DNA of 64,000 nt from contig JAQYWC010000051.1 in NCBI GenBank assembly GCA_030145245.1, positions 1-64,000 of the forward strand, in the 5' to 3' direction. Below are positions 8,311 to 16,287 of the stretch, in pieces. Each line of letters starts with the position of its first letter. Position 1 is the stretch's first letter. This DNA is from Desulfobacterium sp. GTDB lineage: Bacteria; Desulfobacterota; Desulfobacteria; Desulfobacterales; Desulfobacteraceae. The position numbers and the translations under genes are program-made. Under the pieces are notes generated by a model. It was not told the DNA's origin. It did not search any database and saw nothing but the letters and a program-made list of their open reading frames with translations.

Positions 8311-8380
8311 GGGGGCAGGCTTTCCTTATTGGACTTTATACTGGGACCTGTCTTTCAAACAATAAGAAAAGCCTGACCCC
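8311..8380. repeat. REP-like inverted repeat, copy 2
   Basis: The left arm at 8311-8331 and the right arm at 8360-8380 (AATAAGAAAAGCCTGACCCC) pair at 19 of 21 positions around a 28-nt spacer. The ends match the GGGGTCAGGCTT...TTATT consensus shared with the copies at 8085 and 21098. Such ends resemble palindromes mobilised by REP-associated (IS200-like) tyrosine transposases; no such transposase is in the window. Confidence 0.75.
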
Positions 8381-8476
8381 GGCTGGCGTAGCACCATTAC
8401 CCCGGCTGACGCTGGCCTCGTTCAGCTTTCTCCGGCTGGCGTAACACCATCACCCCGGCTGGCGTAACCCCATCGG
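8380..8476. repeat. Short GGCTGGCGTA-type tandem repeats
   Basis: Three copies of (CCC)CGGCTGGCGTA(A/G)CACCAT, plus one shorter variant (CCGGCTGACGCTGG), occur between 8378 and 8476, directly after REP-like copy 2 and before the EF-G promoter. They have no coding potential. Confidence 0.55.
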
Positions 8477-8491
8477 CCCCGCATTGTTCTC

Positions 8492-8520
8492 TTGACACTT
8501 TTCACCCAATACGGTATCAA
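8492..8520 (+). promoter_or_regulatory. Candidate sigma70 promoter for the EF-G gene
   Basis: TTGACA at 8492-8497 is followed after 17 nt by TATCAA at 8515-8520. It would give a leader of about 140 nt before the ATG at 8669. Confidence 0.45.
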
Positions 8521-8668
8521 ATATTTTTTTAATTTAAAGGTTTATGCTATAGCATCATGCTGAAGCTTGACCGGAAAACCAGAAGCGATTCTCATCCGGG
8601 GCCGGGCTCTAAACCCAGACCAGACCTTTTGATCTTAACTTTTATCAAGCAACCATGCAGAAACGACC

Positions 8669-10702
8669 ATGAGCAAAAAAACCAACATAAAGCAGATACG
8701 TAACATCGGAATCATGGCCCACATTGATGCGGGCAAGACAACGGTCACCGAGCGAATACTCTACTACACAGGCCGCTCCCATAAAATAGGCGAGGTCCAT
8801 GACGGCGAGGCGGTCATGGACTGGATGGAGGATGAACAGAACCGGGGAATCACCATCACCTCGGCCGTTACCACCTGCCAGTGGAAGACCTCCCAGATCC
8901 AGATCATCGACACCCCAGGCCACGTGGATTTCACCATCGAAGTCGAAAGGGCCCTGAGGGTACTGGACGGCGCCGTAGGTGTTTTCTGTGCCGTGGGAGG
9001 CGTGGAGCCCCAGTCTGAGACTGTCTGGCGCCAGGCCGACCGCTACAACGTTCCAAGAATGGCCTTTGTCAACAAGATGGACAGAACCGGCGCCGACTTT
9101 TTCAACGTCGTAGAAATGATGAAGGAGAAGCTCAAGGCAAATCCCCTGATGCTCCAGATTCCCGTTGGACAAGAGGAGAGTTACACCGGGGTGATCGATC
9201 TTCTGGCCATGAAACAGATCACCTGGGATGATGACACCATGGGTGCGGAATACACCACAAATGAGATCAGCCCCGATCTGCAGGAAGAGGCCGGTGAGTT
9301 CAGGGAAAAGCTGATCGAAACCGTGGCAGAGGTGGACGACGAGATCATGGATCTCTACCTGTCAGAGGAGCCCATCCCTGAAGCCACGCTTTCAGCCGCC
9401 ATCCGAAGGACCACCATTGAAAGGAAAATCGTTCCCGTGCTCTGCGGAACAGCCCTGAGAAACAAGGGAATACAGCCACTGCTCGACGCCATAGAAGCCT
9501 TTCTGCCGAGCCCTGTGGACATTCCGCCCATGCCGGGAATCCACCCGGACACAGAAGAGCTCATCGAGTATCCTGCCCAGAAATCAGCCCCCCTGGCCGC
9601 GCTGATCTTCAAGGTCTCCATGATCGAAGGAAGAAAGCTCTCCTTTGCAAGGATCTACAGCGGTACCCTTACCTCCGGCACGGATGTCTACAATCCCTCC
9701 CTCAAGAAAAAGGAGAAGCTCTCAAGGATCCTGAAGATGCACGCCAACAAGCGGGAGCGGATCGACTCAGCCTCTGCCGGTGACATCGTGGGTATCGTCG
9801 GGCTCAAGGACACCTCCACAGGAGAGACTCTCTGCTCTGAAAAAACGCCTGTGCTGCTGGAGAAAATGGAATTTGACAAGCCGGTCATCTCCATCGCCAT
9901 CGAACCCAAGACCCATGCAGATCAGGAAAAACTTGAAGAGGTGCTGAAGAAATTCACCATCGAGGATCCCACCCTCACCGTGACAACGGATGAAGATACC
10001 GGCCAGACCATCCTCTCCGGCATGGGCGAACTCCACCTTGAGATCATCATCAGCCGCATGCTACGGGAGTTCAAGACCCAGGTTAACGTGGGCAAACCCC
10101 AGGTCGTCTACCGGGAGGCCCTGGAATCCATGGGCGAGGGCCATGCCGTGTTTGACCGGGAGATCTCCGGGAAACATCACTTTGCCGAGGTCACCCTCCA
10201 GCTCAATCCCCAGGAAAGGGGAGATGGGGTCAGCTTTCGATGCGAAGCCCCGGAAGATGAGATTCCGGAGCAATATGTTGCAGCCGTTGAAAAGGGGGCA
10301 AAGGACGCCCTTGAGAGCGGTTTTCTGCGGGGTTACCCCGTGGTTGACGTTGAGATCGTCCTTACTGGCGGCTCGTTCAACGAATCCCAGAGTTCAGACC
10401 TGGGTTTTTCCGTATGCGCCTCCATGGCCTGCAGGGCTGCCCTGGAAAAGGCAGGGATGTTTCTCCTGGAGCCCATCATGGATGTTGAAGTGTTCCTCAC
10501 GGACAAGAACATGGGAGATGCCATCGCCGACCTGAACACCCGGGGCGGCAAGATCGAATCCATCACCCCCAAGGGAGATGTACAGGTGGTTACGGCAACG
10601 GTCCCCCTGGCAAAGATGTTCGGCTACTCCACGGCCCTCAGATCCGCCACCCAGGGCCGGGGCACCTTTACCATGCAGTTCTCAAGGTTTGACAAGGCCT
10701 GA
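8669..10702 (+). CDS. fusA: Elongation factor G (translocase GTPase)
   Basis: The protein has 677 residues, slightly shorter than the usual ~690-700. It has the P-loop AHIDAGKTT (about residue 17), the switch region [20 protein letters not shown], then EF-G domains II-V, including the [12 protein letters not shown] segment of domain III and the [15 protein letters not shown] motif of domain V. It catalyses GTP-driven translocation on the ribosome. The gene stands alone rather than in a str operon with rpsL/rpsG/tuf, so it may be an EF-G paralogue (EF-G2/FusA2 type). No strong ribosome site precedes the ATG. Its 3' end overlaps the convergent protease gene by 21 bp. Confidence 0.93.
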   Translation: MSKKTNIKQIRNIGIMAHIDAGKTTVTERILYYTGRSHKIGEVHDGEAVMDWMEDEQNRGITITSAVTTCQWKTSQIQIIDTPGHVDFTIEVERALRVLDGAVGVFCAVGGVEPQSETVWRQADRYNVPRMAFVNKMDRTGADFFNVVEMMKEKLKANPLMLQIPVGQEESYTGVIDLLAMKQITWDDDTMGAEYTTNEISPDLQEEAGEFREKLIETVAEVDDEIMDLYLSEEPIPEATLSAAIRRTTIERKIVPVLCGTALRNKGIQPLLDAIEAFLPSPVDIPPMPGIHPDTEELIEYPAQKSAPLAALIFKVSMIEGRKLSFARIYSGTLTSGTDVYNPSLKKKEKLSRILKMHANKRERIDSASAGDIVGIVGLKDTSTGETLCSEKTPVLLEKMEFDKPVISIAIEPKTHADQEKLEEVLKKFTIEDPTLTVTTDEDTGQTILSGMGELHLEIIISRMLREFKTQVNVGKPQVVYREALESMGEGHAVFDREISGKHHFAEVTLQLNPQERGDGVSFRCEAPEDEIPEQYVAAVEKGAKDALESGFLRGYPVVDVEIVLTGGSFNESQSSDLGFSVCASMACRAALEKAGMFLLEPIMDVEVFLTDKNMGDAIADLNTRGGKIESITPKGDVQVVTATVPLAKMFGYSTALRSATQGRGTFTMQFSRFDKA

Positions 10703-12130
10703 TCGCCGGGACTTGAACAGAACCGTTTTTTTCTGCTTTTTAAGCTCGGCTATGATCTTCCTGGCCTTCTCGATCCTATCGGGATCAATGAGGTCAGGAA
10801 GACTCTTTTCAAGGTGAAACAGAGCGTTTTTCCCATCGGCTATCTTGTGGTAGTAGATACCAAGGTAAAAGTGGGAAAGCCCCTGTTTACCCTCCTGCCC
10901 CGCAATGCTTGCCAGGTTGTAGTAAACCCTTGGAAAGATCTTGTCATCGGCCTCTATCACCCCCATGAAATCTTCCCTGGCCTTGGCCAGCATGCCAAGA
11001 TCATGCCTTGCGTTTCCCCTGTAAAAAAGGAGGGGCAGCTTTAAATCCGCAACAGTGTCAAGGCCCTGAAAAACCTCCAGTGCCTTTTCCGGCTCCCCTT
11101 TTAACAGGTAGACCCTGCCCATCTCCATCAGGATCCAGGGATCAAACACCTTCAGGACAAGTCCCTGTTTCAAATGGGACAGGGCCTGATCCAGCCGCGA
11201 CTTCCGCACAAGCAACAGGGCAAGCCCGTAATGGATGGCAGCATTGTCCGGATCCTTTTTAAGCTTTTGTGTCAGCATGGTTTCAGTGACATCCTTTTGC
11301 CCGTACAGCCCTGCCAGCCGGTATCTCACCATCTCAAACCGGGCCGGATCGATGCCGTTATCCGTCACAGGTTCTTTTACATGATCCTGCAGCCAGGACT
11401 GGATATAGATGATCCTCTCCTTGGAACCGGGATGGGTCTTCAGATATCCGGGGATGCTCTCCGTACCGTACCAGTCGTTGGCCCGGATCTTTTCCAGGCC
11501 GGTCAGGAGACCGTCCGGGGAAAAGCCGGCTTTTTTTATGTAGACGAGTCCCTTTTGGTCCGCCTCCTCCTCGTTTTCCCGGCTGTAGGCCAGCATGGCG
11601 GTCTGCCCTGTTGCCATGGTACCCATGACCACGGCCTGGGCCGAATCCCCGCCGCCTTTGGCCCCCAAAAGCACACCGGCCAGAACTCCGGCAAGGGTAC
11701 CGATGTTCACAAGCTTTGCCTTGTCTAACATCTGGGAGATATGGCGACAGGCCGCATGGCCGGATTCATGACCGAGTATCCCTGCAAGTTCGTCTGAATT
11801 GTCGAGGGAAGTGATCAACCCCCTGTTGACAAAGATGTTGGCCCCTGGAGTGGCAAAGGCGTTGAACTGGTCGCTGTCCACGATGTAAAAGGTGTATTCA
11901 AAGGGCTGGGGGGGCAACTGTGCCACAAGCCGTTTGCCTATCTCCCTGACAAGGCTCAGGGCCATGGGGTCGTCGATGAGGGTCATCTGGTTCCGAATCA
12001 TGGCCATGAATTTTTGAGCCATCTCCTTTTCCTTCTTAATGGAGAGGGCCAGGGCCGGGGAGCAGGAGAGGGAAACAACCAGAACGATTGCGACTATAGT
12101 CGATAGTAATTTTGATTTCAACGGTTTCAT
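10682..12130 (-). CDS. Periplasmic M48 metalloprotease with TPR repeats (BepA-like)
   Basis: Starting at MKPLKSK gives 482 residues with a good signal peptide (residues ~1-30); the frame continues 54 bp upstream without a ribosome site. The zinc motif HESGH lies at 121-125, with the third ligand in [10 protein letters not shown]. The C-terminal half is a series of TPR-like helices ([29 protein letters not shown] and following). BepA-type proteases work in the periplasm, degrading or assisting outer-membrane proteins such as LptD and BamA. The gene is convergent with the EF-G gene and overlaps it by 21 bp. Confidence 0.88.
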   Translation of the reverse strand: MKPLKSKLLSTIVAIVLVVSLSCSPALALSIKKEKEMAQKFMAMIRNQMTLIDDPMALSLVREIGKRLVAQLPPQPFEYTFYIVDSDQFNAFATPGANIFVNRGLITSLDNSDELAGILGHESGHAACRHISQMLDKAKLVNIGTLAGVLAGVLLGAKGGGDSAQAVVMGTMATGQTAMLAYSRENEEEADQKGLVYIKKAGFSPDGLLTGLEKIRANDWYGTESIPGYLKTHPGSKERIIYIQSWLQDHVKEPVTDNGIDPARFEMVRYRLAGLYGQKDVTETMLTQKLKKDPDNAAIHYGLALLLVRKSRLDQALSHLKQGLVLKVFDPWILMEMGRVYLLKGEPEKALEVFQGLDTVADLKLPLLFYRGNARHDLGMLAKAREDFMGVIEADDKIFPRVYYNLASIAGQEGKQGLSHFYLGIYYHKIADGKNALFHLEKSLPDLIDPDRIEKARKIIAELKKQKKTVLFKSRRSGLVKP

Positions 12131-12235
12131 ACCAATTCTATACTTGATATCCTTTGGGATTTCAACCCCGGAAAGCGCCACCATTCAAGGCCGGGCACCC
12201 GTTTTTTGCTGCCGGAAATGAGAAACGGACAAACC

Positions 12236-12255
12236 GGGTCAGGCTTGTATTCTTA
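12236..12255. repeat. Isolated half-site related to the REP-like repeats
   Basis: GGGTCAGGCTTGTATTCTTA matches the left arm of the inverted repeats at 8.1-8.4 and 21.1 kb in its first eleven bases. No partner arm is seen nearby. Confidence 0.35.
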
Positions 12256-12347
12256 CAACAGACGTGCAATAGAAACAACCAGGCTTGCATTATTACCCTC
12301 TTATCAACATGTTACGACCAGATTTGCAAAAACAACAAGGAGGTTCC

Positions 12348-12752
12348 ATGCTGATCACCGTCACATCGACCCGGAAAAGCGAAATGATCGACGTAACCGG
12401 TAAAATCAAACAGGCCGTTGCCGAATCCGGTATCCGGGAAGGCATTGTCCATCTTTTCTCCATGCACACAACAGCCGGAATCACCATCAACGAGGCCTGC
12501 GACCCGGATGTCCGGACCGACATGGTCAGCGTGCTGAAAAAACTGGTTCCCTGGGAAGACAACTACCGCCATCTCGAAGGAAACTCTGCGGCCCATGTCA
12601 AGACAACCCTGGTGGGGACCTCCCAGACCCTTATGGTGGAAAAAGGTTCCCTGGTTCTCGGGACCTGGCAGGGCATCTTCTTCTGCGAGTTTGACGGCCC
12701 CAGAACACGAAAAATACGCTTCGACGTTTTACCCGGCAGCAAACAGCAGTGA
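12348..12752 (+). CDS. YjbQ / UPF0047 family protein
   Basis: The protein has 134 residues and starts right after a perfect AAGGAGG site. It carries the family signature HTTAGITINEACDPDVRTDM, with H and N/E residues grouped at the putative active site, and GSLVLGTWQGIFFCEFDGPRTRKI near the end. YjbQ proteins have been given a weak thiamine-phosphate-synthase-like activity, but their real role is unsettled. The gene is upstream of parA, separated by a terminator-like hairpin, so it is probably its own unit. Confidence 0.88.
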   Translation: MLITVTSTRKSEMIDVTGKIKQAVAESGIREGIVHLFSMHTTAGITINEACDPDVRTDMVSVLKKLVPWEDNYRHLEGNSAAHVKTTLVGTSQTLMVEKGSLVLGTWQGIFFCEFDGPRTRKIRFDVLPGSKQQ

Positions 12753-12808
12753 TGATGATCATCATCTGTGTTGAAGCTTGCTTGATCAGGGAGCCCTAAA
12801 ATACCGTA

Positions 12809-12846
12809 AAATGTTTGAGAAAGGCCAAAACATTTGCCTTTTTTTT
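12809..12846 (+). terminator. Probable intrinsic terminator after the YjbQ gene
   Basis: AAATGTTT at 12809-12816 pairs with AAACATTT at 12828-12835 and is followed by GCC and a run of eight T (12839-12846). The stem is AT-rich and therefore weak. Confidence 0.5.
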
Positions 12847-12888
12847 GCATTTGCCCTGCCCCCGGAAGTGTGATATCTGTTCTTTACT

Positions 12889-12948
12889 ATGGCACAAACG
12901 ATCTGCATATCCAATAACAAAGGGGGCGTGGGCAAAACGGGCACATGA
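12889..12948 (+). CDS. 19-residue ORF duplicating the ParA N-terminus (Walker A)
   Basis: ATG at 12889 opens a 19-codon frame, MAQTICISNNKGGVGKTGT, which ends in a TGA overlapping the parA ATG (ATGA at 12945-12948). It repeats the first ~17 codons of parA (MTQTICISNQKGGVGKT), with changes that are mostly silent (TGC/TGT, ATA/ATC, GGC/GGT) plus A/T at residue 2 and N/Q at residue 10. It could be the stump of a duplicated parA, or a translated leader that couples into parA. No strong ribosome site precedes it (GGAAGTG lies about 20 nt upstream), so translation is unproven. Confidence 0.6.
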   Translation: MAQTICISNNKGGVGKTGT

Positions 12949-13703
12949 CACAGACGATCTGTATCTCCAATCAGAAAGGGGGCGTGGGTAAAACGACCAC
13001 GGCGGTGAATCTCTCCGCAGCCCTTGCCGTTTCAGGGAAAAAGACCCTGCTTGTGGACTGTGATCCCCAGGCCAACGCGACCACGGCCACAGGTATAGAT
13101 AAGCCCTCCCTTGGCCGTTCCCTGTACCACGGTCTCATCCGGAAAAATGACCCCCATGAGATCATCATTTCCACCAAAGTGAAAAATCTTAAAATACTGC
13201 CTGCCAATGTCGATCTCATTGGATTTGAGGTTGAAATGATGGCATCCACAGGAAGGGAAGAGATACTCAAAAAACTTCTTGCCGGGGTAAAGCAGCAGTA
13301 CGACTATGTGATCATCGACTGCCCCCCCTCCCTGAGTTTATTGACGCTGAATGCGCTCACAGCTGCCGATTCGGTCATCATTCCCCTTCAGAGCGAATTT
13401 TTCGCCCTGGAAGGCCTGGGACAGCTGCTGGCAACCATCAAACGGATAAAGCTGTCCCTTAACCCCGGCCTGAAGATAAAAGGAATACTCCTGACCATGT
13501 TTGACAGAAGAACCAACCTGGCCCGCCAGGTTGTCGAAGATGCCGAGACCCATTTTAAGGAGATGATTTTCAAGACCAGGATCCCCCGTAACATCAAGCT
13601 CGGCGAAGCCCCCAGTTTCGGAATGCCGATAATTGTCTACGACCCCGCATCAACAGGCTCCAAGAGCTATATTGCCCTTGCAAAGGAACTTCTCCAAAGA
13701 TGA
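12945..13703 (+). CDS. parA: Chromosome-partitioning ATPase ParA/Soj
   Basis: The protein has 252 residues, normal for chromosomal ParA/Soj. It has the deviant Walker A KGGVGKTT (11-18), VDCDPQANATTATG, the Walker B region YDYVIIDCPPSLSLLT, and the FALEGLGQLLATI and NIKLGEAPSFG motifs. ParA dimers bind DNA with ATP and move ParB-parS complexes. The gene overlaps parB by 4 bp. Its own start is overlapped by the stop of the 19-codon ORF that repeats its N-terminus, so it may depend on translational coupling. Confidence 0.95.
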   Translation: MTQTICISNQKGGVGKTTTAVNLSAALAVSGKKTLLVDCDPQANATTATGIDKPSLGRSLYHGLIRKNDPHEIIISTKVKNLKILPANVDLIGFEVEMMASTGREEILKKLLAGVKQQYDYVIIDCPPSLSLLTLNALTAADSVIIPLQSEFFALEGLGQLLATIKRIKLSLNPGLKIKGILLTMFDRRTNLARQVVEDAETHFKEMIFKTRIPRNIKLGEAPSFGMPIIVYDPASTGSKSYIALAKELLQR

Positions 13704-14569
13704 GCAGAAAGAAAAAAAAAACAGGCCTCGGCAGGGGGATTTCCGCCCTGATTCCCGACATTGAATCCATGGATGACAACCCGGGCGACTTTTTCATGTG
13801 CAGGATCGAGGATATCATCCCCAACAGATTCCAACCCCGTACCACCTTTGTGGAGGAGGATCTTGAAAAGCTCAAGGACTCCATCATGGAGCAGGGGATA
13901 CTCCAGCCGTTGCTGGTCAGGAAACATAACGACACCTATGAGCTCATTGCCGGGGAGCGGCGCTTCCGGGCTGCTCAAAAAGCGGATTTCAGCCATGTCC
14001 CGGCCCTTGTCAGGGATCTTACGGACGAACAGATGCTGGAGGTCTCCATCATCGAGAATATCCAGCGGGAGGCCCTCAATCCCCTGGAGGAGGCCGAGGC
14101 CTATCACCGGCTTATCTCGGAGTTCAACTACACCCAGGAGATGGTTGCAAAAAGAATCGGAAAGAACCGCTCCACCATTGCAAACTTCCTGAGACTCAGG
14201 GGACTGCCCGAGGCCATTCGCCAGAGCCTTGCCAGGAAAGATATCTCCACCGGCCATGCCCGGGCAATTCTGGGAGCAGGATCTGAAGACTACCAGATCA
14301 AGGCATGGATCAAAGTGATCGACAACGGGCTGTCTGTCCGGGCAACGGAACAGCTGGTACAGCGAATCAAGACCGAGCAGGAAAAACCTCCGGCCGCGCC
14401 CCCCTCCGCCCGGGACCTGGAATTTAAAGAACTCTGTTCAACCCTGGCAAAGAAGGTCAACGCCACGGTAAAGATCAAGAGCAAGGGGGATAAAGGACGG
14501 TTTGAAATAGGATTCAAAAGCAAGGAGGAGTTCCAGAGGATTGTGGAACTGTTAAGCACGCTTTCATGA
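13700..14569 (+). CDS. parB: Chromosome-partitioning protein ParB/Spo0J
   Basis: The protein has 289 residues. It begins with the ParA-interacting start KKKKTGLGRGISALI, then the CTPase/ParB-N region (NRFQPRTTF, GILQPLLVRK, YELIAGERRFRAA, VSIIENIQREALNPLEEAEAY), then the HTH (TQEMVAKRIGKNRSTIANFLRLRGLP) and a C-terminal dimerisation segment. It binds parS near the origin and slides as a CTP clamp. The ATG overlaps the parA stop (ATGA), and its own stop overlaps the ispH start. I did not see a TGTTTCACGTGAAACA-type parS site in the window. Confidence 0.95.
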   Translation: MSRKKKKTGLGRGISALIPDIESMDDNPGDFFMCRIEDIIPNRFQPRTTFVEEDLEKLKDSIMEQGILQPLLVRKHNDTYELIAGERRFRAAQKADFSHVPALVRDLTDEQMLEVSIIENIQREALNPLEEAEAYHRLISEFNYTQEMVAKRIGKNRSTIANFLRLRGLPEAIRQSLARKDISTGHARAILGAGSEDYQIKAWIKVIDNGLSVRATEQLVQRIKTEQEKPPAAPPSARDLEFKELCSTLAKKVNATVKIKSKGDKGRFEIGFKSKEEFQRIVELLSTLS

Positions 14570-16269
14570 AAATAACAATCGCCAGAACCGCAGGATTCTG
14601 CATGGGCGTTCGCCGTGCAGTGGACATCGTGCTGGACGCCTCCAACACCACCCAGGAGCGCATCTGCACTTACGGCCCGCTGATCCATAACCCCCAGGTT
14701 CTTAAGATGCTGGAGGAGAAAGGCATTCCCAGCATCGACCAGATCCCGGAGAAAGGCGAGGGAACCGTTCTTATCAGGGCCCACGGCGTTCCGCCCCAGG
14801 ACCAGGAACGGTTGAAGCAAGCCGGATTCACGGTAATCGACGCCACCTGCCCTAGGGTAATCCGGGTTCAGACCATCATCAGGAAGCATGCCCGGAAGGG
14901 GTACTCAAGCATCATCCTGGGGGACCGGGATCATCCTGAAGTCAAAGGACTTCTGGGCCATGCCGAAGATCGGGGAGTGACAGCATCCTCCATGGAGGAA
15001 TTGCAAGGCCTTCCCGAATTTGACAAGGCGATCATCGTTGCCCAGACAACCCAGGACACCCTTCTTTTTGAAGAGGTCAAGGCCTGGGCCCGGGAGAACC
15101 ACCCGGACTACAAGGTGTTTGACACCATCTGCGACTCCACGGAAAAGCGCCAGGCCGAGACCAGGAGAATTACCGAAACCTGCGACGCCGTGGTGGTGAT
15201 CGGAGGAAAGCAGAGCGGCAACACCCAGCGGCTCGCCCAGGTGGCAAGGGATTCCGGAAAACCCGCCTTTCACATTGAGGATGTATCTGAGCTTGACCTT
15301 GAGACCCTTTCCAAGGCCGAGAGCATCGCCATCACGGCCGGTGCCTCCACCCCCAACTGGATCATCAACAAAACATGCCGAACCCTTGAGGACGCCCTTG
15401 AGAAGAAACACAGTTCCGTGGCAGCCAATGCCCTGACCATGCTGACTTTTTTTCTCAAAACCAATCTCCTGCTCTCCCTGGGGGCCGGCTGCCTCACCTA
15501 TGCCTGCGCAAGACTACAGGGATTAGAAAACAGCCTCAGCCATGCAGCCGTCGCCATGCTCTACATCCTCTCCATGCAGGTGATCAACAATCTGTTTACC
15601 ATAAAGTCGGACAGATACAATCACCCGGACAGGGCAAAATTTTACAGTGACAACCGCCCCTACCTCGTTCTTCTTGCCCTGGTGAGCGGGGCGGGAGGGC
15701 TCTGCCTCACCATTGTCACAAGCACGCTCTCCTTTGCCATTCTGTTCGTGATGAGCCTCCTGGGGCTCTCCTATAACCTGAGGATTCTGCCGGGATCGTC
15801 CGGGATCAAGCGAATCAAGGACATTCCAGGTTCAAAGACCCTGCTTATTGCCGCAGCCTGGGGAACGGTCACAGCCATCCTTCCGGCGGTTTCAGACCCC
15901 GGAGGCCTTGCGTTCCTGCCGGCGCTCATTTTTTCCACGGGACTTGTATTCGCAAGGACCGCATTTTTCGATCTCCTGGAGATACAGGGGGATAGAATCA
16001 CCGGCAAAGAAACCCTCCCCATTCTTCTTGGGGAGAAGCAGAGCATCAAACTGATATCCGGGGTTCTGCTGACCGTTTCACTTACACTTGCCCTGTCGGC
16101 GCTATTCGCGATTATCCCGAAAACGGGATTACTGCTGGCCTTGCTTCCTGTTTCCATGCTCCATGTGCTCAAGTCCAGTAAAAAAGGAAAAATCCTTCCC
16201 GGCACACGACTTGAATTTGTTGTTGAATCTCATTTTATCATTGCAGGCATCCTATCGGCAATCTTCTAA
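14566..16269 (+). CDS. ispH: IspH (HMBPP reductase) fused to a UbiA-like prenyltransferase domain
   Basis: This 567-residue protein has two halves. Residues ~1-285 are a complete IspH with the [4Fe-4S] cysteines C12, C95 and C189 and the motifs IRAHGVPP and VAQTTQ. IspH makes IPP and DMAPP in the last step of the MEP pathway. Residues ~290-567 are a polytopic membrane domain of the UbiA type. Its first Asp-rich motif is altered (NNLFTIKSDRYNHPDR); the second is recognisable (DLLEIQGDRITGKETLP). UbiA enzymes attach prenyl chains to acceptors. The start overlaps the parB stop. The fusion would tether the soluble Fe-S enzyme to the membrane beside a prenyl-using domain; the acceptor is unknown. 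Confidence 0.9.
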   Translation: MKITIARTAGFCMGVRRAVDIVLDASNTTQERICTYGPLIHNPQVLKMLEEKGIPSIDQIPEKGEGTVLIRAHGVPPQDQERLKQAGFTVIDATCPRVIRVQTIIRKHARKGYSSIILGDRDHPEVKGLLGHAEDRGVTASSMEELQGLPEFDKAIIVAQTTQDTLLFEEVKAWARENHPDYKVFDTICDSTEKRQAETRRITETCDAVVVIGGKQSGNTQRLAQVARDSGKPAFHIEDVSELDLETLSKAESIAITAGASTPNWIINKTCRTLEDALEKKHSSVAANALTMLTFFLKTNLLLSLGAGCLTYACARLQGLENSLSHAAVAMLYILSMQVINNLFTIKSDRYNHPDRAKFYSDNRPYLVLLALVSGAGGLCLTIVTSTLSFAILFVMSLLGLSYNLRILPGSSGIKRIKDIPGSKTLLIAAAWGTVTAILPAVSDPGGLAFLPALIFSTGLVFARTAFFDLLEIQGDRITGKETLPILLGEKQSIKLISGVLLTVSLTLALSALFAIIPKTGLLLALLPVSMLHVLKSSKKGKILPGTRLEFVVESHFIIAGILSAIF

Positions 16270-16287
16270 AGAAAGGCATCCGGCCCC

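Larger units (their letters stand above)
7946..8668. other. Gene-free, repeat-rich intergenic region
   Basis: I see no convincing gene in these 723 bp. The region holds the putative operator at 7980, two complete REP-like inverted repeats (8085-8155, 8311-8380), degenerate relatives of the repeat ends (CCGGGGTCGATTTTTG near 8191, GCGGGGTCGGTTTTT near 8280), a short GGCTGGCGTA tandem repeat and the likely promoter of the EF-G gene. Confidence 0.7.

Noticed and set aside
12945-14569. parS site close to parAB
   Set aside because: I looked for TGTTTCACGTGAAACA-like sequences. The nearest resemblance, TGTTTCACGAAG near 38385, is only half a site and inside a gene.
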